From Phaseolus vulgaris (lineage: Eukaryota; Streptophyta; Magnoliopsida; Fabales; Fabaceae): a stretch of DNA of 64,000 nucleotides. The translations under genes and the position numbers were made by a program. The notes below the pieces were generated by a model. That model was not told the DNA's origin. It saw only the letters and a list, made by a program, of their open reading frames with translations, and searched no databases. Positions 46,390-57,539 of this stretch are shown here, one piece after another. Location: contig NC_023757.2 of the NCBI RefSeq assembly GCF_000499845.2, positions 6,792,118 through 6,856,117 of the forward strand. Reading direction: 5' to 3'. The first letter of the stretch is position 1. Every line of letters starts with the position of its first letter.

Positions 46390-48300
46390 TTTTTGGTTAT
46401 TAATCTTAACCTGACAAACAAATGGTGCGACCTTGTTGTCCGGATCTAATTCTTTGTAGGGCTCCTGAACCGGTTTGCGTGGCATGTGGAAGGCTTTTGT
46501 TTAATACTACAATTCATGAATATGCCTGCCAATTTTTCTCTTGTACATGGTGCCATCAAGAGATTTAGTCATGCTTAGAATGTTAGATCTTATGGCTGTC
46601 ATCACTGGACAATGGGGCACCCAAACTTGTATAGTTACGATATCTTTGTTGCAATACATAATGCCTTTCTGGTTTGAGATCTCTTGAACATGGTGGATAT
46701 CCATTTGCAGAAAATTGAATGCAATAACTGCTACCATCACTATCGACAAAATGGTGATTTTTACTATTTTTCAAGTAGTAATATTGTGTTTAAATCAGTG
46801 TGTCCCCATCTTTTGAACAGATATTTATGGGCATGCAAGTCTTATCGTGAAGCTGTTCAATGAAGTTTTGATGTGAATTCTTTCAAACACGTAAATTTGG
46901 TCAATTTAGTGTGATTAAGTTTAACTAATTTCAGATATTTAACTTTATAGTTCTCAACTTAGAAATATCTTTTGGTAATTTTAGCTTAGAAGTGTTTTGT
47001 ATCCCTTGATAATTTATACTATCCTACAAATATATGGTTTATTATTTACTAACTTTCTTTGCGGTTATATTTTAATTGAATAATTTTATCGTTTTAATAA
47101 ATAAAAGTAATTTATTTATTCAATAAAATAAATAACTAAATTATTTATTTATTATTTTAAAGAAATTAAATAAATTCTCCATTTTAAAAATAATCACTGC
47201 ATATTTTCTAAATTGCATTATTTTATATTTTAGTTAATTACTCATAATGAAATTATAAAAGTAATAAAATTATAGAAACTAGTAGAAACACACGAGTGTA
47301 TATGTAAATTTTTTTCTTATGATTTTCTTTATCATAATTATTAAAATAAAAATTTTAAATTTATAAAAAAAACCATTTGCGTAAAAATTAATTGTAAAAT
47401 AAATAATTTTTATAATTTTATTATAGGTAGTTTTTTTATTATGCGGTTAATTGAATTTTAAAAAAACAGCTACCAAACTTAAAGGGTAAAATGAGTTATA
47501 TTGATAAGAGTAATATTGGTAGTGTACTGCAAATAATTACACAACAATTATAAAGAAAAAATATATTTCTTAATGATTATTAAAAATAGAAAAAATATAA
47601 AATTATGTTTGTCTAAACTATATTATTTTATTGTAATAAAATTTATATTTTTCATTAAATTTTGTGATTTTTATTGTGTCACATTATCACTAAATAATTT
47701 ATACCTAATTTTTTATAAAATAAATTTAGATAATTTTAATTTTTTTTAATTTAGACTTTATTATTATATATAATAAAATTTATTGTTTTAATGAATAAAA
47801 TAACATTGTTTTTAATTTAAAGTTCAGTTACTCAATTTTTAAAAACTCTGGAGTGTTAAATGAGATGTTATTGTTTATTTGATCGGTTTCCCTTTTAGAT
47901 TAAATTAATTTTTATTCTAAACAACTTTTGATATTGGTTTTTGCTTATGTTAGAAACTTATTTTGGTTGATTTAGCTTAAAAGAAAGTGACTGTCTCAAT
48001 TAATTTAGTCTTCGTTCTCAATTAATTTAGTCGTTCTTTGGAGTTTGGTTATTTTCTATTTGTATTGTTTAGATCTCTAGAATATAAGAGTTTTCAACTC
48101 TTCTTGTGTTTCTTTGAGGCAGAAAAACTGTCGTTAATAAATTTTGTATTTGAGGCTGAAGATGATGTTTAAGTTCATGCATGTAACATCTTAGGGAGTG
48201 GGTACTCTTTTAATAATGGTTTGATGGAAATGATTGCATGTAATATAAGAATTTGGTACATGATGTTTTAGAGTTATTTTTAGTTGATTTGTGAAAATTG
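46390..48300. other. TPS downstream flank and AT-rich intergenic sequence
   Basis: The first 400 bases may still be 3' UTR. Beyond 46900 the sequence is very AT-rich without recognisable genes. Confidence 0.45.
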
Positions 48301-48303
48301 AAG

Positions 48304-48500
48304 TAGATGAATTGAATTTTACGTCGGTGAAATTGAATTTAAATTTTGTTATATAAATTATGCATGTACAACCTTTTAAAGTTGGTTGGTGATTATTTTG
48401 ACAATGTATGAAAATGAATTGAATTTTAAGTCGATGAAATTGAATCTAAAATTTGTTAATTATGCATGTACAACCTTATAAAGTTGGTAATTATTTTAAC
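48304..48500 (+). repeat. Two-copy tandem duplication of about 105 bp
   Basis: The series 'gaattgaattttacgtcg', 'gtgaaattgaatttaaa', 'ttatgcatgtacaacctt', 'taaagttggt' is repeated in order from about 48414, with small indels. The block is noncoding. Confidence 0.75.
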
Positions 48501-49660
48501 AAGTGAATATTTTTGTTTGATGGAATATTGGGTGCATGTCCTAAAATGAGTTTTGAGTCTTGACAAACTAGCAAGTTTAGTTGAAATGAGATATGTACTT
48601 AGTGTAGTAAGTATTGAAAGTTGGTTTGATTGTTGGATGAGAATTTGAAATAAATGGATTGGAAACATGAAAATGGAGTTATTTAGGGTTGATCAACCCT
48701 TTTTTTAACTTGTCAATATTATTAAAGTTGATATAATATGTTTTAGCTAAATTTTGGTAAGATTGTTAGTTGTTGAAAAGAGTTTTTAGTTGTTAGATTT
48801 CGATTTAAGAAAGATATTCTTGTTTAAGAGAAAATGAGACAAAGAGTTAGATCTTGTCTTTATTTTTTCTCACTTAAGTGAGATCTTCTCATCCAAGTCA
48901 AAATGGAATAGAGAGTAAGTCCATATTTTTTGTTTGATTTTCGCTAGCACGAGTTTATCGCTTAAACAACACCTTATTACTACAAATTCAATGTTTTACT
49001 TGTTGGTTTGATAAATGATTGAGTTATTATTGTTATGTAAGTGGTGATACAATGTAAATGATTGTGAATGATATATTTTTGTGTACGGTGAATTATTTAA
49101 GATCACAAATTTGGGTGTTAGTCTTTAATAGGACATGCTTACTATAAGTTTTTCTAAAGACATTAATAAACATTCCTTAGAGAATATTATTTTGTTTTAT
49201 ATAGATCCATGTGTGATCTATTATTGTGTCTCTTTGATGAATAATTTGTGTGGAAATATATTAACTAGGAAGATGTTGTTATAATGAGTTTGCATAAGGT
49301 TCTTTTATTTGTTAGATAATATTATATAGGTATTAGTTAAGGGTAGTACAACCTTTATAATGTCATATTTATATCCTTGTTGTACATTATATATTCTAGC
49401 TTCTATTCTTGCTAATATTAGGAATCATGTTCCTCTTTTTTTTTCACGTATTCTTAAATTGTATCCCATCTATATATGTTATGACTTTTGATGGCTCTTA
49501 AATGCCATTAGCAGGCCTTATATTCGTCTCCACATATATTGTGTCCATTTTAGGTGTTTATTATAACTTTAAATATTGTCTCAGTTGGTCAATTTTGTGA
49601 CTGTAGTTACTCTGTTTTGTTTTTCTCCACTAATTTTTATGTGCATGATCCTTAATCCGC
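48501..49660. other. Intergenic sequence with LTR-like debris
   Basis: Around 48870-48970, 'cacttaagtgagatcttctc' and 'tttatcgcttaaac' resemble LTR-like wording elsewhere. No coding part is seen until about 49660. Confidence 0.35.
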
Positions 49661-51245
49661 GAAGCTGATCGGGACAAGTTGTAGACATAGAAACTTTATA
49701 TGTTAGATGAGTTAAAGGTTCTAGTTGTTGGGACCTAATTTATTATATTTTCATTATAATTTCACATCATCTAGTTTCTATTTATGGCATTAACTCAATA
49801 GATATATTTTTTCCTCTAGGTTAAACTACTTAGTCTCCACTAGGTTTTAGGCAAGTTACAAACCAGTTGTGATTGTACACTTGCCAAATGTACTGCTTTA
49901 TCTTTTACCAAGAGTGATTCCACCTCGCATGCACGTTTTGACTTGGTTCATTTTGATGTATGGGGTTCATTACTTGTTCCTATCAAGGTGGATCCAGCTA
50001 TTATATTTCATTTATCAGTGGTTATATTCTTTATTGTTCGGTTTATCTTATGAAACATCATTCCAACTTTTTTTTATGTATATCATATGTTTCTTACTAT
50101 GCTTAAAACTCAAGATAATGTTGTTATTAAATGTTTTTTTTTTATATGATTTAGGTAGTGAGTACACTTCTAATAAATTTTGTGAATTACTTTCATTGAT
50201 AACATTCTTCATTGGACTCTTGTACTAACACTCCTCAACACAATGAAGTTGATGAAAGAAAACATCGCCACATTCTTTATACTACTTGTTCTCTTTTATA
50301 TTGTTCTTTAGTTCCCAATGAATTTTATTGTGAAGCTATTTTTATTGTTGTCCATGTTATTAACCAAATTTAATCTATTGTTATCTCAAGTATGTCTCCC
50401 TTTCAAAAAGTTGTATAATTGTGTTACTCATTATTATTTTTTGAATTTTTTCATTCTACTTGTTTTGTACTTCATCCACAAGTAAAACATACTAAATTGT
50501 TCTCTCCCTTCATGTGTTTTTGTTGGTTATGGGGATGATCAAAATGGTCATCATTGATATGGTCCTACCAATCACAAACTCTATACTTCTCATCATGTTG
50601 TTTTTCTTGAGCACATCTCATTCTATTCGCTCTCTTTTAACTCCCACAATCTTGCACAGTCTAATGTTATTTTTATATTGATTCTCTTTCCAAAAAATGT
50701 TGATAATGTAAATAATCCTAAAATTGAGAATTGCATCGATGTTATTGATACTACTACGACTTAGGATGTCCTCACGACTTCCTAAGCACGTCATGCGATT
50801 GTTGATCCTTCATCTCCTCGTTATCCTCCATATGTTCATAGGTCCACCCAATCACCAAATTTTATTTATTCTCTTTATTCTTCTTCCTTTGATTGCTTAC
50901 TGATCACAATTCATATTTTTTCTAAGTCTTCTTCCTATCAATAGGTTGTCCTTGATCCACTTTGGCAACAAAATATATAAGAGAAAATTTCTGCATATTA
51001 TAAGACAACTACTTGGGACTCATTATCTATTCCTCCAAGAAACAAGTTATTGGCTCTTGGTGGATCTATAAAATTAAAACAAAGTCATATGAGTCTATTA
51101 AGCATTACAAAGTTCATTTAGTCGCTAAAAGATTCTCTCAAGAATATGGTCTTGATTATGTAGAAACTTTTATCTTGACTGTTAACTATCATGCATACTC
51201 TTATTGTGTTGTGTTGTTTCTTAGTGGGATATTTTTAGATGAATG
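49660..51245 (+). pseudogene. Heavily decayed Ty1/copia pol (integrase to RT start)
   Basis: With many frame changes the plus strand gives HRNLYMLDELKVL (pre-integrase), then ERKHRHILYTTCSLL, EAIFIVVHVIN, SPFQKVV (integrase), then KQVIGSWWIYKIKTKSYESI, KHYKVHLVAKRFSQEYGLDY and VETFILTV, the start of copia reverse transcriptase. Dozens of stops are present. It is unrelated in orientation to the copia at 31.2-33.8 kb. Confidence 0.8.
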
Positions 51246-51524
51246 TTTTCTTGTTAATAGTGTAAATTACATTAATTATAACATTCAATAGTTTTAATTA
51301 AATAATTTATTCTCATATTAAAAGTTGTCATCATTTAAGTAAAGTTAAAAAAGTTATACTAATCTATAATTATTTTGAAAAGCCTATTTATATTCATTAA
51401 AATTGGCATAATATATAATTCTCAAAATATAAAAAATATGAACTAATGATCTCATTTTATTAATTTTTCTAAAATATAGCATACAATTACAATTAAGATA
51501 GTAGATAATTATAATTCAATAATT

Positions 51525-51966
51525 GTATTGGTAGGGTCGGAATGACCGAGTTCATGACTCGGCACCCGGTGCGTGCTAACCAAAACCACAAAGACCATTA
51601 CGCCTAAATAGGATTAATGAGCCTAATTAGCGATCAAACACTAGGTAATGCATTCCTAAGCATGACCCAACTCCCTAATCTGGTCCAATAATAGAGGGCC
51701 CATGATAATAATATAAATAGGTACAGATTCCAAGAATCAGGTACGTCACTTCACAATATTAATAGCGTTGAGTGTCGAATACCGAATTCTCTCTTAAGCA
51801 TCAGAGTGCCTTTTGCAGGTATCATCCGAGTCTGGGGATCGTGAGGCCAAGAGGGAGAGTAACGGAGGAGAGATGGACCCATTAGGAGAAGGAGGAAGGA
51901 AGTGTAGACCAACTGATCAAAATATGATATGAATCATTCTCTTAGTTCCAACATCGTTCGAGAACA
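51525..51966 (+). mobile_element. Ty3/gypsy-type solo LTR with 5-bp target duplication
   Basis: This 442-base block starts TGTATTGG and ends GAGAACA. It is flanked on both sides by ATAAT (51520-51524 and 51967-51971). It has a TATA box 'tataaatag' at about 51713 and the 'gcatcagagtgccttttgca' phrase typical of Tat/Athila-like LTRs. No PBS follows, so it is a solo LTR. Orientation is taken from the TATA box and that phrase. Confidence 0.85.
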
Positions 51967-51971
51967 ATAAT

Positions 51972-52420
51972 CAAATTGTAAAAGATTACATATTACATAG
52001 AGTTATTGAAAATATCATTATTAATGTAAATTTACATAAGTATAATATACACAAATAAATAAATATAAAATTAAAAAAACTTATCGAAATAACTACTAGA
52101 AAATCTTATAACATTAGTAGTCTTAAACCCCCGAAGGAACTACAAAAGAAAAAAAAATTATGTTAGAAAGGAGAGAGAGAGAGAGAAAATTAGATGAGCA
52201 TAAAAGGGAAGAGGGAATGTAAGTGGGAAAACAAACTGAAGTGCTGGATTAAAAAAATAAAGAAGAAATGAAGAAACAAAATAAAAATAAGTAAAAATAT
52301 ATTGATGAAGTAGCTTACATTACCAATCACCATTAAAGTATGCTACACATAAGATAAATTATAGGCACTAGGTTAAGTGAATTTTGTACTTTTTCTAATG
52401 AACTAAATCTGGTGTATACT
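51972..52420. other. AT-rich intergenic sequence
   Basis: No gene recognised; a GA run lies near 52171-52188. Confidence 0.5.
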
Positions 52421-53860
52421 GATAGATTGGTGGCATTTTTTATTTTCATTAAATTTTGAAGTTGGTTGCATAGGAAACGAAGAGTGAATGAGCCAATGGA
52501 AACAAGAGACATAATAGGAAATTCCCTTTGTGCAAAGGAGTACACACTCCTCCCTCACTCTTAAGATTTTTTGGGAAAACAAATAAATCATGGCCTACTA
52601 TTTGTCTGCTACTGCTAATTAGAAGGTTGAGCATTTGTCATCAACATCTTTGTTTTTCCAAATTTAGCTGCAGAATATATCAGATGGAATGTGTTGTCTA
52701 CAAGATATGATGAATGCTTGTGACAAAGCAACCTATTGATGATAGGGCTGCAGCTTTTGACACCTACAAATGCATCCAAAAACCCTGAACAAATGGCCCC
52801 AACCTCATAAATTTCCTGCAGAAAGATAATACAGCTTGTTGTATCTAAACATATCTCCATAGTATTACTCATAAGTTCAATTTGGATTAATGATTCTATT
52901 CAAAAGGAAAAATAATACATAGCTCAAAAAACTTATTTTAATCTAAACAAAAAGTGATCTATTTGATCTAGTTAGTTCTTCTACAAGAGTAGATTAAAAC
53001 CATTATCAAAACTAAGTCATAATCAAGCAATGTAGAAACTTATCTGTACAAAACATGCAAACAACTTTTTCTGTCTTGTTTTCTTCCATATGATTCAGTG
53101 GACATCCCTCAGCTAACATGAAAGATATGCTTTTGTGAGAGAGGAATATAAAATAGGCCACGCTTGTCTTGAGGTACTGTAAACTCTTTGTTTTCTTAGG
53201 GATTTGTAAGTTTGAGGTTTTGTAAATTGAAAGCTATAATTTAGAGAAGAGACTTTATAAAAAATAAAGATTAGTGAGATTTCAATGGAGATTAATCCAC
53301 AGTTGATGTTCCTTAACACTAATATAATTATGAGAAAATAAGAAGAAACAGTTATATATATCTAGATGCAAAGCTAACACTGTCATCACATGGCATGGCA
53401 TCATTGTCAGCTTGCTCTGGTGAATAGAGTTAGATAATACTAACCAATACATAGTGTCAGGTGCAGTCTGACCTTCAAAACAATAACAATAATAATGTTT
53501 CATGGTTTTTTATTATAATTATTGGTGTTTGTCCTAAACCAGTGTGGTTGTTTTGTTTTGTTTTGCTGGTGCCTGGTTGTACCCTCTTACACATCCCACC
53601 ACTGTGCAGAGGAATTTTGTTGGATGGTATTGCATGGCATATCTGCATCTTCATTTCATCCTACAAATTAATCATAATCCTAATGATGTCACAACTGCAA
53701 TCAGAGGCTGAAATTAATGAAGGAATGTGTTGGTGGCACCACAAATTTAACCAACTTCATTTATCATATTATAACTGAATATTTGAATTGAATCAATTTG
53801 TTGTCGGGTAAAATCTTAGCTCCCAGAAATGCTTAGATTATGTTCAAACCATTATTCAAA
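52420..53860. other. Low-repeat, moderately GC sequence with no recognised gene
   Basis: This 1.4-kb block is less AT-rich than its flanks and free of recognisable transposon pieces. On the minus strand, 'tttctgcag' precedes an open stretch (52816-52618) encoding EIYEVGAICSGFLDAF and further residues to a stop. It could be a decayed exon, but no family was recognised. A noncoding RNA locus is an alternative. Confidence 0.3.
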
Positions 53861-53902
53861 GCCTGGATGGTATATGAAAATGTTTTCATGTTATATATCA
53901 TA

Positions 53903-53936
53903 TATGATCATGTTGGTGTTCATATAACATGATCAT
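53903..53936. other. Perfect 11-bp inverted repeat
   Basis: 'atgatcatgtt' and 'aacatgatcat' are separated by about 11 bases and could form a hairpin. It is embedded in further AT-rich partial palindromes, and no function is implied. Confidence 0.6.
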
Positions 53937-53939
53937 ATA

Positions 53940-54332
53940 ATCATGGTTTGAACTGCCAGTTCAATCACAATATCAAGATGTTTGAGATCTTTGCAAGTGC
54001 AATTTTGGCTACCAGCATTTATCTCCAACATAAAAGATCCAAAAGAAACTATAATTATACCTTCAATTTAAATTGTTTGTTAAAATGCATTTAGAGTTTT
54101 TGTATGAAAACAAAAATCAATGTATAACTAAATGTAAGAACCACTTTTTTTCAGTTTAGAGAATAAAGTTACAATTAAATGTAGGAAAAAATGACTTTTA
54201 AACACAACTATAAATAATAGATTTAAAATGTTTTTTCATTCTTTATTTATTATCAAATTCTATTTTTCTAGAAATATAAATTCTATATAACTTTAGTTTC
54301 TCGATGGACAATTTACCATTTTTCATTTAGAT
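53940..54332. other. AT-rich intergenic sequence
   Basis: No feature recognised. Confidence 0.5.
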
Positions 54333-54868
54333 CTAGGGATGATAATGCGAGTTGGTCCGTTCTGCATAGGCTCATCTCGTATTTGGCCCGCAAAATGTGG
54401 GTCGGGTTGGTCTGTCCTGTATAGAATATGCGGACTAATTTTACTAGCATGTCCCGCATAAGGGTTGGCCCGCGAGCCAACCTGCATAAAAAATACTTTT
54501 TTAAAAAAAATTAATAAAACAAATAAAATAAATTTTGAATAAATTTAATTCTTTTTTTTATTTAGATGCATTAGGTAAATGGTCTCACAATACTATTCTC
54601 ATGACACATGCGTAATAAGATGTGAGTAAAATTTTCAGAATGTGAAATATGAGGCTGCATGAAGAAAATATGGGGGTACAAAATTTTTTTTTTTAACTTT
54701 TAAGTTATGCAGGTCAGCCCGCCCTATCCCGCACTTAGCCTGTGTGGACTGAGGGTTATGTGAGGCGGACCTACTCAAGCCAGGAGGTTGAAATAGTTAG
54801 CCTATCCCGTGTTTCTCTCAGCGGGCAGCGGGTCGGCCGCACACTCTGTCCCGCTTTACCATCCCTAG
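54333..54868. mobile_element. hAT-type nonautonomous element (GC-rich ends)
   Basis: The left end CTAGGGATGATAATG pairs with the right end TTTACCATCCCTAG. The outer 150-bp arms are rich in 'gcggg/cccgc' words and the centre is AT-rich. This is the usual look of plant hAT MITEs starting (C)TAGGGATGGCAA. It is about 536 bases and noncoding. A clean 8-bp target duplication is not visible; only GATC is shared at the borders. Confidence 0.7.
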
Positions 54869-55450
54869 ATCACATATTTGAGGAGATGGTCCATAATAAA
54901 TTAAGTTGTACTAGTTAAAATTTTAATCTAAATAAGCTTTCCATTTACCATATAGTTGGTTTTTATTTTTGTTGCTCTTTTTTTTATATGATAATGTTAT
55001 ACTCATTTTATGTGAATCAATTGACAAACAATATCTTCTTATATATGAATAAGTATAAAGTGTTTATTAGTTGAAGTTTTTGAAAGACTATCATAATTTT
55101 TTTTAAGAATAGTGTGTATAATGGGAGATTTTTATTATTTTCAAGATTTCTTAAGCATCAAGCTAACCTTCATACAAGGAAAATAACTTATAATTATGAT
55201 TTTTTTTATATATTGGAAATTTATTGACTATTGTGAATTTGGATTGGTACTTTTAAAAATTATAATATTGGAATTGATGGTGTTATTATTGATCTCTTTT
55301 ATCTTATTTTTGACTTACTTTCAGTGTCATAATTTGATTGACATATTATATATGCAAGCTAGAGTGGAAAAAATGTTTATAGTGATGTTTAAAATGTATT
55401 AGACAAGTTAGAATTTGAATGTTTTGATGGTGTAATTCTCCCATGACTTT
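54869..55450. other. AT-rich intergenic sequence
   Basis: No gene recognised; the 68-codon frame at 55196-55402 is low-complexity hydrophobic. Confidence 0.5.
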
Positions 55451-55539
55451 ATTATTTTTTGAAGGTGCAACTGGTTTCAGAATGGAAGGGGATTGAATGG
55501 AGCATGAACTTAATTTGCAAATTAACAAACAAACAAATT

Positions 55540-56160
55540 CAGTGTTTAAAAGCGTATAAAGTAAAGAGAAGTAGACACAAATTTATATTGGTTCAGCCTA
55601 CAACTTGGGTTATGTCCAATCCCTTAAGTAAATCACTTAAGAGTTTTTCACTAAACGAGTTTTAACACCTCTCTATGACAAGTATTCTTACACCTTTCCA
55701 AGTACAACGAGTTTTAACACCTCTCTAGGAACGAGTATTCAATACCTCTCCAGGCACACGAGTTTTAACACCTCTCCATGACAAGTATTCTTACACCTCT
55801 CAAAGTACAACATGTTTTAACACCTCTCCAGGAATGGGTATTCAACAACTCTCTAGGCACACGAGTTTTAACACCTCTTCATGAATGAGTATTCAACATA
55901 TCTCTAACACACAAGTTTTAGCACCTCTCCAAGAATGAGTATTCAACACCTCTCCAGCAAACCATTTATAATCTCTCCCTAAGATTAAGACTTCTCAAAG
56001 ATATGAGAAAACACTCTTTACATAGAGAACAATGGAAACACAAAATATACTTCACAAAGTGTTGGATTTACAAAGGTTTAGCACACAACACAACTCACTA
56101 AATGCTCTATAAAGCAGCACAATCTTTACAAGGCACAACTCTTTCACACATGATTATATT
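55540..56160. repeat. LTR-like noncoding region containing a tandem array
   Basis: It opens with 'tttatattggttcagcctac', wording common in legume LTR/leader regions, then the tandem array, then 'taagattaagacttctcaaa' and 'agagaacaatggaaacacaa', all parallel to 9080-9420. It is interpreted as an LTR remnant, interrupted downstream by the TRIM insertion. Confidence 0.45.
55655..55958 (+). repeat. Tandem array of six about 51-bp monomers in A-B pairs
   Basis: Monomers begin 'acgagttttaacacctctc'. They alternate between a 52-bp form ('tgacaagtattcttacacct') and a 51-bp form ('ggaacgagtattcaatacct'), giving a higher-order unit of about 103 bp. Two full pairs are followed by one shortened pair in which the first form has been converted toward the second. 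Confidence 0.85.
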
Positions 56161-56200
56161 TCTTTCAATTTAATTTTCTGCATTTCGTAGGTCTGTATAT

Positions 56201-56568
56201 TTTTAGAGATCCCACATCGACTAGAGATTAAAGCCTTTCATTGTATATAAGTGAGTGCAAACCTCAACCTCATGAACCAGTTTTATGGGGTTGAGTTAGG
56301 TTTAAAGTCCACTTTGTAATATGGTATTAGAGTCATTTCGAGTCTATCCTAATGAGTGTTTGTGTTGGGCCTATTGTGTCACTTGCTATCGGACCACCCA
56401 TAATATATAGTCCCATGCACGAGTTGGCAGTCTCGGCGTGAGGGGGGTGTTGGAGATCCCACATCGACTAGAGATTAGAGCCTTTCATTGTATATAAGTG
56501 GGTGCAAACCTCAACCTGATGAGTCGGTTTTATGGGGTTGAGTTAGGCTTAAAGTCCACTTTGTAATA
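56201..56568 (+). mobile_element. Complete TRIM retrotransposon (368 bp) with target duplication
   Basis: Two direct LTRs of 121 bases (56201-56321 and 56448-56568) flank a 126-base noncoding interior. The interior starts with a PBS, TGGTATTAGAGT, and ends with a purine tract, GTGAGGGGGG. The same 5-base duplication, TATAT, sits on both outer sides (56196-56200 and 56569-56573). No protein is encoded, so movement would need enzymes from another element. Confidence 0.92.
56322..56333 (+). promoter_or_regulatory. TRIM primer binding site
   Basis: TGGTATTAGAGT begins directly at the LTR end and differs at two positions from TGGTATCAGAGC, the complement of the initiator-Met tRNA 3' end. Confidence 0.8.
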
Positions 56569-56989
56569 TATATGATTCTTCATCTTCAAGGTCCTCATCT
56601 TCAGATTTAAACATTGAGACATAGATTTTAACTTGGATATATTTTCACAATATATTTTTTGAAAAAATCTTTAATGTAGTGAATATGTGTGCCTCTATTT
56701 TTGAAATCTTTGCAATAATAAATTTTTCATTTTGAAAACTTTCTAATACAATCTCAAATTAAACTTAATCCTTAAGGCATAATTGTACTTGAAATAGTTC
56801 TTAATCAATATAGAAAGTGCATTTCATTCGTAAATCATTAAGAAACTTAATATTTGGAGTTTTTGATATACCCTATTTTACGTTCACAACTATGAAAACT
56901 TTCCAAACTCATTCCATCAATTATCTATTTTCAAACTTTGTTTTATATGAACGAAGGTCACCAAATAAGGTTAAGAAACGTTAATGCAT

Positions 56990-57500
56990 TGTCAAAAGTC
57001 TTAGAATGTAAAATTCAAGTTAGACACTCCCTAATATGTAAGATTGTCTAACGTGTAGAAGACGAAATGATCATATTTCATGTACAAGTTCCAAAGACCA
57101 TCTAGTGTGTCTATGAGCATTGTATCGACAAACTTTTCCATTTAGAGACTGTCTGATGAGATTTTCTGGCACGTCCATGCACTGTGAGACTGTCTAGTGC
57201 GTCTATTTATAATTGGACTATTTAATTGGTCAGCATTTTCTAGTTTGACTATTCTTTCATTAACACAAAAACGTTCAGAGATTTTCTAATGAGTTTAACA
57301 CTGAGAGACTGTCTAAGAGTTTTAACATTGCAAGACTGTCTAACAGGTTTTACCTTAATAGACCGTCTGACATGTCTTTAACTTGTTCTGCGCATTAGTG
57401 AGCTTTGTTGAAATACTTAACACATCTTATAATGTTTGCTATTATTAAAACTCATAGAATCTTGTATCACGAGACTATCTAATGAGTGGTAAACCATCTA
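56990..57500 (+). repeat. Dispersed 'agactgtctaa' motif cluster (LTR debris)
   Basis: About ten variants of 'gagactgtctaatg' occur in 500 bases (for example near 57040, 57145, 57187, 57315, 57342, 57362 and 57470) with irregular spacing. The setting is noncoding. It probably represents an expanded motif inside an LTR. Confidence 0.5.
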
Positions 57501-57539
57501 ATGGTTACTAGACCATTTAGTGTCATAACATTTTTTGGT

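Noticed and set aside
56322..56447. TRIM interior considered as a 5S rRNA-bearing Cassandra element
   Set aside because: No 5S rRNA internal promoter sequence is recognisable in either the LTR or the interior.
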